A DNA stretch of 64,000 nt from Micractinium sp. NFX-FRZ (taxonomy: Eukaryota; Chlorophyta; Trebouxiophyceae; Chlorellales; Chlorellaceae): NCBI GenBank assembly GCA_029339195.1, contig JAPTJF010000049.1, positions 124,001-188,000 on the forward strand, in the 5' to 3' direction. A model generated the notes under the pieces. That model was not told the DNA's origin. It saw only the letters and a program-made list of their open reading frames with translations, and made no database searches. Shown in pieces: positions 33,260 through 44,600 of the stretch. How positions within the stretch are numbered: the stretch's first letter is position 1; each line of letters starts with the position of its first letter. Both the position numbers and the translations under genes were made by a program.

Positions 33260-36200
33260 ATGGGCGTCGGGAAGAAGAGGGATGCGGCGCCCGCGCTTGG
33301 CTACAGCACTGGGTTTGCGGAGGCCTATCAGGTGCAGCGAGAGCTTGGTAGGGGCGGCAACGGCATCGTACGCCTGGTCACGCACATCGCCACAGGTGCG
33401 CTAGAAGCGCGCCACACGTGCGGCGGTCACGTGTTTCGAGTTGTTGGGCCTGCCGCCACCGCTTGCCGCCGCCGCCAGCTGCATGCCGCCCTGCAGCCGC
33501 TCTGCCCCTTGTCCCTTGTTCAGTTAACCCGCTTGCGTCATGCAGGGTCTGTTGCCTTCACATGGATGTTGCAATGTGGGCCAGCCGCCCTACAGGCCGC
33601 AGCTGTGCTGCAAAAAGCATCCCGTGGTGTTGGTCCCCCCCGGTGCTTGGGCCCTGCCCATCGCTAGCCTCACGTTGGCTCGCGCTGACGTGCCGGCTAG
33701 CGCTCAGCCTCTCCCTGCTCATTCCCCCTGCCCACAGGGCGCGGCTTTGCGGTGAAGAGCATCCCCAAGATGTTGGACGACCCTGCTGCCAGCGAGCGCA
33801 AGAAGGCGGAGCAGATCCCCTATCTGAAGCGTGAGGTATGCCCCCTCTGTATGCCGTTTGTTTTGTCATCTTGTAAGCCTGACATGGGCACTCCATGTGC
33901 AGCTGCCGCTGTCGCACTTACAGCGCGCCGAGTATGCGGCGTGGCCGGTGCTGCTGTGCATGGCGGGTGCACTGGAGGGGCAGGCGGTGTGGGGGCCGTG
34001 TGGGCCAGCTTGCACTCTCCGTCTGCTCGTGGTTCCCTACCCCACTTGCCCTGCCCTGGCCTGCCCTGCCCTGCAGGTGGAAGTGCTGCTGGCGCTGAGA
34101 GGCACCCTGAACGTGGCAAACCTGGAGGAGGTGTATGAGGACAGCACCCACGTCCACCTAGTGAGCTTCCTAACTCATCACCCACACGCCGCTCACACAC
34201 CAAACCGACGCACAGCGCTGCTGTTGCTCCCCTCAGACCGCCTCCCTCGTCCGCCCTCATGTGCCCGCCTCCCTGCCCCCTGCCGCCTGGGCAGGTGCTG
34301 GAGCTGTGCAGCGGCGGCGAGCTGGTGGCCGCCACCGGCAAGGGGCGGCACTACTCGGAGCGCACCGCGGCCTCCTACCTGCGCGCCGTGCTGCGCACCG
34401 TGGCGCAGTGCCACGCCAAGCGCATCATACACCGGGACATCAAGCCCGAGAACGTGAGCCCTTTAGTAGCGTTGATGAGCGTGGTGGTGTGACGTTCTTG
34501 GCTGTGAAAGGATTGTGTCTGTGTTTCCACGGCGGATTGTGCGTCAGATTGCGCGGTGCATGCGGTGGCGGTGGTGGTGGTGGTGGTATGATGATGTGAA
34601 AGAGCGTGCTCAGCTTGCGTAGAACGCACTGCAGTGCCCTACTTTCGGCCTTCCCTGTGTCCCTCCTCACACCCATACTGCCCGCCTCTCGCTCCCGCCA
34701 CCCGCCCGCCAGTTCCTGCTGCTGTCGGAGGACCCCTCCGCCCCCCTCAAGTCAATCGACTTTGGGCTGGCTGTGTGCTTCGACCCACAGCACCTGCCTG
34801 TGACGGGGCTGAACCCGGAGGGCACGCCATGGTGGGTGCAGTGGGTGGGCAGGCGGGTGGGAGCGGGCGTGCTGTTATGAGGGCACGCCATGGCGGGTGG
34901 TTATGCAGCTTGCCTGGTGGAAAGCGTGTGCTGTTATGAGGGCAAGCCCGGGGAGGGTGCAGTGGGTGGGTGGACCGGGGGATGGCTGGCGCATGGGAGT
35001 GCATACGCTGGGTGATGGTGACGTACGCATCGCGTTTGGTGTACGGAGAAGCCCAGCTTGTGCTGTGCTGTGCTGTGCTGTGCTGTGCTGTGCTGTGCTG
35101 GCTTCTTCCTTGACATCACGTCACATGCATGCCGTCTGGACGCCACATCCCAGCGGCCACACAGGCCTTGCCCGCACCTATCCGCCTTCACTCCCCCCCC
35201 GCCTGATCCCGCCCCTGCAGGTACCTGGCCCCCGAGTGCTGCCGTGCCAAGTGGCACCCCGTCAGCGACGTGTGGGCGGTGGGCATCATGGCCTGCTACC
35301 TCCTCACAGGTGCGGAGCAGGTGCCGCTCTTGGGCAAGAGGCCAGAGGGGCGCATCTTGCTTGATGTAACACATGCTTCCGAGCAGCACATGATAGATCA
35401 TATGTGCACCATGTAGCCATGCGAAGCAGCGGGGCGCATGTGCCGGCGCCCCACCCTGGCGGCTCGACCACAAGGCAGCGCGATGGCATGCAAACGCTGC
35501 CCTCGGCCGCCCTTTTGTGCCGGCATCACCGATGCTGGCTGCCATCTCTTCCGGCATCACCGCTGCCGGCATCACTCCCCCTGCTGCGCCTGCTGTGTCC
35601 CTGTGCAGGTGCCTACCCCTTCCTGGACCGCGTGTCCCCCAAGATGCCAGATCTGGCCCGCACGCTGCGCAGGTGGGCCACGTCAGCACAGCATGGCGTG
35701 GGGCGGCAGGCAGCCCTGCTTGTGCACATTGCATTGCCAGCCAGGGGTGCTCCTGTCCCTCCCTCCCCTCGAGGGAAGCTTCTCCGCGGACGCAGCATCT
35801 CAGTTGCGGGGCGGGACCTGCTTGTAAGCACCCTGCACCGACAGCCTTGCAAGTCTAGTGAGGAGTCTGGTGAACCCTTTGTTTCCTCCTCTGCCTGCTG
35901 CCGCCCCTGCCCGCAGCATCTGCTTTGAGGATCTGGACCTGAACCGGCCGGAGTTTGGCGGCCTGTCCTCTGACGCACGCGCATTCATCCAGTACCTGCT
36001 GGTGAAGGACCCGCTCAAGGTGGGGGAGAGAGGGAGGGGGAAACAAGGGGGGCACGCTGCACGGAAAGAGGTGGGAAGAGGGACGGGAGACACAAGGGCG
36101 TACGCCATGCACGCTCAGCCCAGTTGCGTTTTCTTGGCGTTGGCAAGGGACAGTCAAGGGCGGTGGGAAGGAGAGGGTGCACGCCCAGCACTGCCAGAAG

Positions 36201-39200
36201 CCTTCCCTTGTTTGGCAAGGGATAGGCAAGGGGGCGCGTGCAGTGCGGTGCCGGATTTTGCTTGATTGATGCATGGCAGAGGCTGCACGCTGTGGTGGCG
36301 GCACGCCTGTGCAGTGAACGAGCTGCTGCCCTCGCTGGGGCTGTCTTTTTGCTCTTGCCCCATGATGCATGCTGAGCCCAGCCATCTCACCTCCTTGAAT
36401 CCACCTCCCGCCCGCCACCTCCCGCCTCGCTGCCTGCGTGCAGCGGCCCAGCGCCGCGGATGCGCTGCGCCACCCCTTCCTGCGGGGCGGGCCAGAGGAC
36501 CGGGCTGCCGGCAAGCCGCTGGACCAGACGGTCGTGCAGCGCATACAGGTGGGCCCTCATCCCTGCAATGAAGCAGTCCACACTGATCTGACTTTTGTGA
36601 GCAATGGACCAGGCAGTAGTCCAGAGCATACAGGTGACGGCTGCACGGGCAGTGCTGCTTGCCCGGCACCCAAGCTCCTGCCCACCTGTGCGTGGCCCCT
36701 TTGGATGCCTCACACCATGCCTTCTGCCCAGGCAGGCCACCTTGCTGGATGGTGACATTGTCCAGCAAGGACCTTGCAAAGCCCCCGGGGCATCGGTCTG
36801 CCACCAGCCCAACCGTGACGGCCTCACAACGCCACCATTCATTCTCCCCTTGCCCCAACCCTCTGTCATCCAGCCCGCCCCCCTGCCCTCTTACTCGTCC
36901 AACCCTTCCCTGCCCCGTCCCGCCTGCAGCGCTTTGCCCAGAGCTCCCTCTTCAAGCGCACAGTGCTGGAGCACATTGCCGCCGACCTGCTGCGCATGCA
37001 CTTTGCGCCAGAGCCCTCAACGCACGGCGGCAAAGGTGGGCGCGGTCAGGAAGGTGGCAGCTCTCGTCGCCAGCTGTTGGTGGAGCTGACCTTCGGTGGC
37101 CTTTATTGCACTGCATCATTGTCGTCCAGAATATCTTGTAGGCTTACCTCATGCTCTCCGCAATGCCTGCAGTGTTCCGCGACAGAAGCGTGCGTGGCGG
37201 CAAGGCCTTTGCGGCGGCAGCGGCAGAGCGCAGCGTGCACGGCGGGCGGGAGGGCAGCGTGCGGGGTGACAAGAGCTTCAGGGGGCTGGCATCTGCGGCA
37301 CTGGCGGCGGTGCGGGGCGACCGCAGCGCGCAGGGCGCCGACCGCAGCATGCACGGCGGGGACCGCAGCGCACGGGGCATGCGAGAGGGCAGCACACGGG
37401 GCATGCGGGAGGGCAGCACACGTGGCATGCGAGAGGGCAGCGTGCTCGGCGGCGACAAGCAGAGCTTGAAGGGCATGACTCTGGCAGCGCTGGCGTCCAT
37501 GCGCGACCGCAGCGTGCATGGCGGGGACCGCAGCACGCGTGGCGGCGACCGCAGCACGCGCGGCGGCGAGCGCAGCGCGCGCGGCGGGCAGGGGGGCAGC
37601 GCGCACAGCGGGAGGGAGGGCGGCATGCGGCGTGAAGGCAGCATACGCGCCCTTGACATGCTCACACGTGCCGGCTCGACACAGATGGACCCCAGCGTGC
37701 GCAGCGCGACCATGTTCCTGCCCATCGCCACCCCCTACTCGCACCGCCTGGCCCAGCTCTTTGACCAGCTGCAGCTGCAGCCGGGTGAGGGGCGGGGCAG
37801 GGCAGGGTGACGTGCATTGGGGCAATGATGCTGCACACTGGGCACCCCAACTGAAGCTGAAGCTGATGCTTGCTTGCTGGCCCAGTCACCTGCCTGCCTG
37901 CCCTGCCTGCCCTCCTGCTTGCCTGCCTGCCTGCCTGCCTGCCAGCCTGCCCGATCTGCCCGACCTGCTCGTCTGCCGTGGCTCTGCAGGCCAGAAGATG
38001 GATCGCGCCCAGCTGCAGAAGGGGCTCCACAAGATTGGGTACAAGCTGCAAGAGGTGGGTCAGGGGTGAGGGGTGAGGGAACCCTCCATGGGTGGGCAAG
38101 GGGCACCCCATACCCTTGGTGCGCCCTCAAGGGGGGTGCAGGGCTGAGGGGCACCGCTGCGACCCCGTCGTGCAGAGCAGAGGCTTAGGTGAAGGGCGTT
38201 GGGGTTGGATACTTGCCCGCTGCCCCTTTCTTAACCCCGCCTTGCTCCACCCTGGGTGCAGGCGGAGGTTGGGGAGCTGTTTGGCATGGTGAATGCGCAG
38301 CACCGGGGGGTGATCTCCACTCATTCAACCTGTTATCATTTTCCTACATTTCCCCTCCTGCACAGGCGGAGGTTGAGGAGCTGTTTGGCGTGGTGGATGT
38401 GGAGCACCGGGGGGAGATCAGCCGGGAGGAGCTGGCGGCGGGGCTGATCGACTGGAAGGCGTTCCAGGACACGTACAAGGACCGCTGGCTGGAGGCTGCA
38501 CGCAGGGCGTTTGCTGAGCTGGATGCGGGTACGGCAGGGAGCCTACTGGCTTGGGTGCCCCGGGGAGCGCTCGTTCTTCGTCCCACAATCCCGGCCAGCA
38601 ATGCACCCGTCTCCTTGCTGCCTTCCTCAACCAGTGGTGTTGGGATTCGCTGGCCTTATCCTTCATCCCCGCTCTTTTGTTTTTGATGCAGGCGGGACCG
38701 GCCAGCTCAGCTCCAAAGAGATTGCGGCAGCGTTTGGCAGCCACCTGCAGGTGAGGAGGGAGGGGTGGCCCCACCCCGCCGCCCTGCCGCAGGCCCAAGA
38801 GATGGACCTGCCCTTGTGCGTCCATACACCTACCTTTGGCGCGGACGCACCATTGCCGGGACCTCAATGCCTCAGCAAAGCGCTAGTCAGCAATCAATCA
38901 GTCCAAGGGGCGCGCCCTCCCCATCACGTGCAGGCATACGAGGTGGATGCTGCGGTGCACCAGGCGCTGCTGGAGGCGACAGGGGGCCTCCCCGCTGCGC
39001 GCGCCACGGCCGGGGCGGCCGCCGGCGAGGTGATTTTTGAGGCGGGCGGCGGCGGCGGCGGTGGGCACGACCCGCGCATCAGTTTCGACAACTTCCTCTG
39101 CCTGCTGCGCTACCCAAGCTCGGGGCTGGATGAGCTGGACCTGGACAAATTCGACGGCAGGTGGGCCCACATACCTACAATGAATGACCGTGTGGTTTGC

Positions 39201-39745
39201 AGGGTCTGGCGAGGTGGGTGGCCGGTGGGGCGGGGCGAGGGCTGCACATGGGCAAGGTTGGCAGCAGGTGGGTTGCACCGCTGTTGTGGCTCGGTGCAGC
39301 GTGCAGCGGCTGGCGAGGTGGGTGGCCGGTGGGGTGGGGCTCAGGGCAGTGTGGGCTGGATGATGGTGCGTCTGCACTGGTTTGGTGGCAGGTGGGTTGG
39401 GCCGATGTTCTCACTGGTTGCAGATTGTTGGGGTTGGATGAGCTGGACCTGGACAAATTTGACGGCAGGTGGGCTCAGACACTGCTGAAGGCAGCTGCCG
39501 CGTGAGCACTGGCGGGTTCACCGGGGCGGCATGTGTGATGATGCGCTGTGGCCTGCCCAGCCCCCGCGCCCAGGGTGTGCCACCTGCCATCCTCACACCA
39601 CAACGCGCCCCTCCTGCCATGCTGTGCTGTGCTGCGCTGCAGGTTGAGCAACCACACGTCGCGCCAGGTGACGATGTGGGCGGATGACCTCCCGCCAGTG
39701 AAGCAGCAGCAGCAGCAGGGTGGAGGGTGCTGCACCATCAGCTGA
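33260..39745 (+). CDS. Calcium-dependent protein kinase with repeat linker and CaaX end
   Basis: Ser/Thr kinase of the CDPK type. Sixteen exons (33260-33395, 33738-33835, 34077-34160, 34295-34453, 34713-34831, 35221-35309, 35609-35672, 35917-36019, 36444-36548, 36930-37035, 37173-37784, 37990-38054, 38366-38528, 38692-38750, 38934-39160, 39643-39745) give 763 aa. Kinase marks: Gly loop GRGGNG, AVK lysine, HRDIKPEN, IDFGLAV, GTPWYLAPE, DVWAVG. Residues about 355-535 are a low-complexity basic linker with tandem DRSxRGG and REGSTRGM units. The calmodulin-like part follows: hand 3 (DAGGTGQLSSKE) is canonical, hand 2 (DVEHRGEISREE) nearly so, hands 1 and 4 degenerate. The protein ends CCTIS, a CaaX box (CTIS) with a neighbouring Cys, so C-terminal prenylation is likely; Gly2 exists but its context is poor for myristoylation. 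An in-frame ATG at 33104 would add 52 residues. Confidence 0.88.
34811..34960 (+). repeat. Echoes of CDPK exon 5 end
   Basis: The exon 5 end GGGCACGCCATGG with its donor (34821-34835) recurs in the intron at about 34881-34895, followed by a third, weaker copy near 34940. Each is preceded by the shared spacer GTGCTGTTATGAG or its exon counterpart, and GTGCAGTGGGTGGG also repeats. Period about 60 bp. Confidence 0.75.
35059..35101 (+). repeat. (TGCTG)n pentanucleotide microsatellite
   Basis: About eight uninterrupted TGCTG units lie in the CDPK intron before exon 6. The same pentamer, or its complement CAGCA, forms shorter runs in other introns, near 1815-1840, 30376-30390 and 51677-51695. Confidence 0.9.
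36519..36638 (+). repeat. Echo of CDPK exon 9 end
   Basis: The last codons of exon 9 (LDQTVVQRIQ) with donor ATACAG|GTG at 36519-36551 recur at 36604-36638 in the intron as MDQAVVQSIQ, again followed by ATACAG|GTG. The copy stays open and in register with its own donor. Confidence 0.85.
38262..38422 (+). repeat. Echo of CDPK EF-hand exon 13 start
   Basis: The first 57 bases of exon 13 (38366-38422, AEVEELFGVVDVEHRGEIS) are preceded in the intron by a copy at 38262-38318 (AEVGELFGMVNAQHRGVIS) with its own GTGCAG acceptor. The copy has lost acidic calcium-binding positions (D to N, E to Q, E to V) and runs into intron rather than the rest of the hand. Confidence 0.88.
39119..39477 (+). repeat. 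Echo of CDPK exon 15 end
   Basis: The end of exon 15 with its donor (39119-39168, coding GLDELDLDKFDGR) recurs at 39428-39477 in the same intron with only a few changes over 50 bases; the coding copy and AG|GTGGG donor are intact. The intervening DNA also contains repeated TGGCGAGGTGGGTGGCCGGTGGGG segments. Confidence 0.9.
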
Positions 39746-40548
39746 CGCGACTGAGCCAACCTGAAATGACTGAGGGGGTGTCCCACGTTGGCCAATTTTT
39801 GCCACCCTCTTCTCCTTGCACCCTGACTTTGTATTGGTATTAAACCGCTCACTGCCCACCCATCTGCGCCAAGGGCTGCCGCCTTCACCCGCCCATCTCC
39901 CTGCCGCTCTCCTCAATCCTTCGGTGGAACAGGCACGGCTGACCCGACTCGACTGAAATCGCGAAAAGCTGCTGTCACCTTGCTCTCATCTCGCGCCAGC
40001 CTGCAACTGATCCGTTCCTTGCTCAACCCCACTTCAGTCACTCTTATCTTCACAGCATCAGCGCTGCAGCACTACATCAGGAGGTAGATGAGCGAGGATG
40101 GTATGGCAAGAGGGGACAAAGAATGCGGGAGGCTTCATACTTTACAAATGCGGTGGCAGGACGGCTGGGGGCATGCAGCGCCAAGGGCAGACGGTATGCG
40201 AAATAAGCAGGGGAAGGGCTATTAGAGATGCAAGCAGGGTGGGACAAGCGGAAAGGCTGCAAGGGAGGTATTGCGGCACTGCACTAGGCATCAGGCCAGA
40301 GGAGTATCGAATGAAAGAAGTGGGGTGACTCTAGAGCTGTTCAAGCAAAGGGGTTAACGGTAAACGCCGGCCCAGAGGAGGCTGGCTGCTGTCTTGCCAC
40401 CAGCTTGCAAGGAATCCTTGCCAGAGGAGGGGCAGGCGCAGGCAGAGGATAGACAAGACACCCTCTGCCCACCGCCGCCTGCCGCTGCCCAGCAAGCGGA
40501 GCGGTTGGCGGGGTGCGCGGCTTGAGTGGTTTGCCGCCGAGCACTCCA
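39746..40548. other. Convergent 3' region, CDPK (+) and urea carboxylase (-)
   Basis: 803 bp between convergent stops. The complement of TTTACA at about 40141-40146 supplies TGTAA for the urea carboxylase. The stretch near 39960-40330 is less GC-rich than the exons around it. No gene is supported. Confidence 0.45.
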
Positions 40549-41589
40549 TCAGGCCTCGATGAGGCACAGGGCGGTGCCCTGGTGCACCATGTCCCCCTGC
40601 ACCGCCCGGATGTGGGTCACCTTGCCGTCGGCGGGCGCCAGCACAGCATACTCCATCTTCATCGCCTCCAGCACAACCTGCAGCCACAAGTTGAGGCAGG
40701 TTGCAGTGGAACACAGTGAGAGGCCGATCAAGGCTGGGTGGGGGGTGGTGGCGCCAGCACAGCATGCTCTATCTTCATCGCGTCCAGGACGACATGCAGT
40801 TAGAGTCGCATTGCAGTAGACCATGGGAAGGGGTCGGCCAATGGCAGGGGTGGGGGCTAGCTGCAGCAGTATGCCCGACGCATCACATGGCACCTTCCCA
40901 GCCAACCGGCGGCAGTATCAACGCTTGCTGGCCCGTGCCCCGACTCACCAGTGTGTCCCCTGCCTTCACCTCCGCGCCCACCTCCACCTTCACCTCCCAC
41001 ACGGTGCCTGCACGCGGGGGGCGGGTGGGCACAGCATGTTCAGCCTGAGGCGGGCGTGGCATGCGCGGTGGCGGCACAGCTTGGAAGGGCAGGGGCTTCT
41101 GAGAAAGACAGAGATGCCCACAACAGTGCCCTTCAGCAGCCCCCATCCCCCGCCTCTGCATGCCCTGCCAACAGCAACACCTGCCGGCCGGCCACCCCCA
41201 CCCCCCTTTTGCCCGATTCAAGCCCATCGCCCCCCCGTCTGCCAACACATTGCCGCCCACGCGCGGCAGCTCATGGTCACTCACCGGTGACCGCGGCGGA
41301 CACGACAGTGCCCTCCAGGCCGGCATACGGCGTCTCATCGTCCTCTCCCATGTCCAGCCGCACCGCGGCAGAGGGCTGCAGCACAGAGGGCAGGGGCGGC
41401 GGGCAAGCAGGGATGAGCAGGGTGGGTGGGCTGCCAGCGAGCGAAGGGGGAGGTAGGATGGGGCGCTGGCAGCGAGCGAGGAGGAGGTATGGTGGGGGCG
41501 GGGCAAGAAGGTGGCAGCGGGCAGAGCTGCTGGTGGGTGTGTGGGGGGGCCCAAGCGGGCCGACTGCACATGGCCAGCTCCACAGAAGG

Positions 41590-41631
<42 letters not shown>

Positions 41632-44600
41632 CAGAAGGGCCTCCCAAGAGTCCCATTCTGACAGAGGAGGGGCAGGGTTGCAGCCTCCGCTCCACCCCAC
41701 CCCCACTTGGTAGCGTGACCGCCGACTCAATGCCACCACGGCTTTGCTTGTCACACGTGGCAACCCAATCCCAGGCTGCTGCCCACCTGGCTCTCCATCG
41801 TCGCCTTGTCAGCGTCCATCTTGGCCAGCATCTCGGCATCCAGCGCCGTCTGCTCGGCAATGGCCACCTTCTGGCGCTGCCGCAGCTCCTCGTATTGCGG
41901 CGCCACGCTGGCCATGAACTGCGGCGCCAGGGTGGCAGGGGGACAGGTGGCGTTAGGGCGGGTGGGGGCACGGGGGTGGCGGTGAGGGGCGCGGGTGGCG
42001 GAAGCAGAGGGCGGATGTGAGGCGGCCCCGCAGCGCAGCAGACTGGGGGAGGCCGGCAGACCAGGCCTGGGACTTGACAGTGAGGGGCGCACGCACGGCA
42101 TGTGATGCGCGCCCCAGGCGCACACGGATTGCGCCCTTGCTGCACAAGTGTGTGCACTGCACACCCACCCTGCAGCTCACCTCATTGTACTGGTGAACAT
42201 CAAAGGTTGCGTCCTCAATGCGGATCTGCAGCCGCCCGTTCCTGCAGGGGAAGGAAAAGGCAGGCAGGCGGGGGCGGGAGCGCGGCGGCAGCACGGCTGG
42301 CGTCAGGACGCGCGCTGAGGAGCTTGGCACGAAGGTGCTGCCAGGCTGTGGGGGTGCATCGGTGCGCTGCTACCCCCCGCCATCGGGCCCTTGCCCAGAT
42401 GGCAGCCCCTCCAGCTGTGCTGCAGCCCCGCTGGCATGGCACAAACGAAAGCCTGCCCCAGGCTGGTGCTCACTTGAAGTCGGTGCGCATCGTCTCCAGC
42501 TCGTCCTCGGACACCTCGAAGTACTTGACCTGCACGACAGGGGGAGGGGAGAGAAGAGCGGTTGGGAATACAGAGGGAGATGGGGCATGTACCGACGAAG
42601 CGCGAGCAGATGCAGCGGCAGGGCAGGCCAGGTGCGTGAGTCAGGACAGGCGGATTGAAGGCAGGCGAAGCGAGGAGGCACGGCCAGCACCGGAGACCAC
42701 AGATGGAGCTGGTCCCCTGACACCCGCTGCAGCCCAGCCGCCTGCCATGCCCCTGCCCCACTGCCCCTCCCCCCGAAGCTGACCTGGTCAAAGTTGCGCA
42801 GCAGCCAGGGCTTGCCGGGCTGGAAGGGGCCGGTGCGCGTGAAGGGGTTCCAGATGGGCAGGGTGCGCCCAATGAGCTGGTAGCCGCCGGGGGAGTTCAT
42901 GGGGTACTGCATGGGGTGTCGGGGCAGCACAGGGGTGGGGCGGGGATGAGATAATAGGCACAACGGCCAGGCGGGCATTGGGGGTGGCAGAGGGGCAAGG
43001 TTGAGCGGGCTGCGGATGCGTGTGCACAGAGGTGGCGTTGAGCTTTGAGGAACGAACTGGGCAATGGAAAGCAGAAAACAGATAGCACTGGCCCCAGGCA
43101 ATGGCTTGCCGGGGCTGCTGCAGTGGCAGCTGGGCTTCCAGGCAGGCTGGCAGGCAGGCGGGCGCAGCAGGCACTCACGATGCACATGTATGCGCCGCCG
43201 ATGCCCACGCTGCCTGCACGCATGGCAGCAATGATATGATCGTCATCATCAGGCATGGCAGCTCAGCGCCAGCAGCGCTCACGACACAGAAGCAGGGCGC
43301 TAGCAGGCCTCATCAGTTCGCCCCACTTGGTAGTACTGTTCACCCTCGCATGTGATCATCAGAGTGCACACAGGACCACCCGACACCTCACCTCCTCCCC
43401 AGCTACCCCGCTGCCCAGCTCGCCATCGCACCCTTTTTCCCGCCCACCCAAACAAGCGGCGCTCACCCTCGGGCGTGAAGGTGCGCGCCGGGTTGTACTT
43501 GGGCACCACCAGGCGGTGGCGGGGGTCCACGGGCACGGCACAGGGCGCTCCCAGGTAGACATCACCCAGGCCCATGACCATGTAGGAGGCGTCAAAGACC
43601 ACCTTGCGCACAGCATCCACGGGGTCGCCCTCCAGGCCTGCAGGGGCAGCACAGCATGACCACAGCGTGAGCACAGCATGAGCACGGCGGCACAGAGTAT
43701 GTACAAGGCACCAAAGTCGACCGTGCACACTTCCTCGATTGGATCTTGCAGGTGGCCGCACAGCACAGGGGAGGCGTGTGGGGGAGCGGTTCAGCCTTCC
43801 CTGCCATGCGTCGCCCGCTAGAGCCGTTCGCACCCCGCCCACCGTCCCCCCCGTTACCCCCGCCCCCGCCCACCCACCGTTGTTGGCTGCCACAAACTTG
43901 ACGTTGGAGGGGAGGTAGGGCGCCTCGGAGCGCACGCTGCGCATATACCTGCGGGGAGCACCGCCATGTGCACACGGGTTTAGGGCTCAGGGTTCACCCA
44001 AAAACCATTAGAAAACGTTCTTCGTAGCTGCGCAGGCACACATGGGGAGTCCAGCCCAGGGCAGCGTGGGCCGGGGGAGGCCGACGGAGGGTGGGTGGTT
44101 GAAACCCTCCCTTCTACCCCCGCTGCGCGCCTGGCAGGAGCCACGTCAAGCGCTCGAGCCAACCCCTGTCCTAGCCCTTGCCACCCGTCCTGTGTGTCGA
44201 TAGCGATGCGCCCATGCCCCACTGCCCTTGCACACTCCCGCCCTCGCCCCGTTCCCGCCCCTCCCCAGCCCTTGCACACATGAAACAAGCAAGCCCCGCC
44301 ACCCACCTGTTGATGGCGTCGTGTGTCCACTTGTCGTCAAATGCCAGGGGCAGGTGGATGACGCGATAGGGCAGCTTCATGTGGTCGGCAGACTCCATCG
44401 TGGCCTCCGCCTCCTCAATCACCTGCGGGGGAGGTGGAGGTGGAAAGTAGGTGGGTGGCGGGTGGTGAGGGGTGAGGGGTGGGATGTCTTAGGCCGTCAG
44501 GCTGTGCAGGCCTCTCGGTGCACATCATTTCGAATGCTGCGCTTGCCTGGAGCAGCTTGGAGAGGGGCAGGCGGCGCTGGTCGTACTCGATCATCACGCT

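Noticed and set aside
37173..37784. DRS/REGS repeat segment of the CDPK as a separate Arg/Ser-rich gene
   Set aside because: The exon joins in phase on both sides to the kinase and calcium-sensing exons with good splice sites.
41590..41631. Regular tandem repeats as a CRISPR array
   Set aside because: Simple microsatellite with no spacers, in an intron of a nuclear gene.
40883..42157. 424-codon minus-strand open frame in the urea carboxylase region
   Set aside because: Wrong frame for the carboxylase exons it crosses; it spans three introns and the GATT microsatellite.
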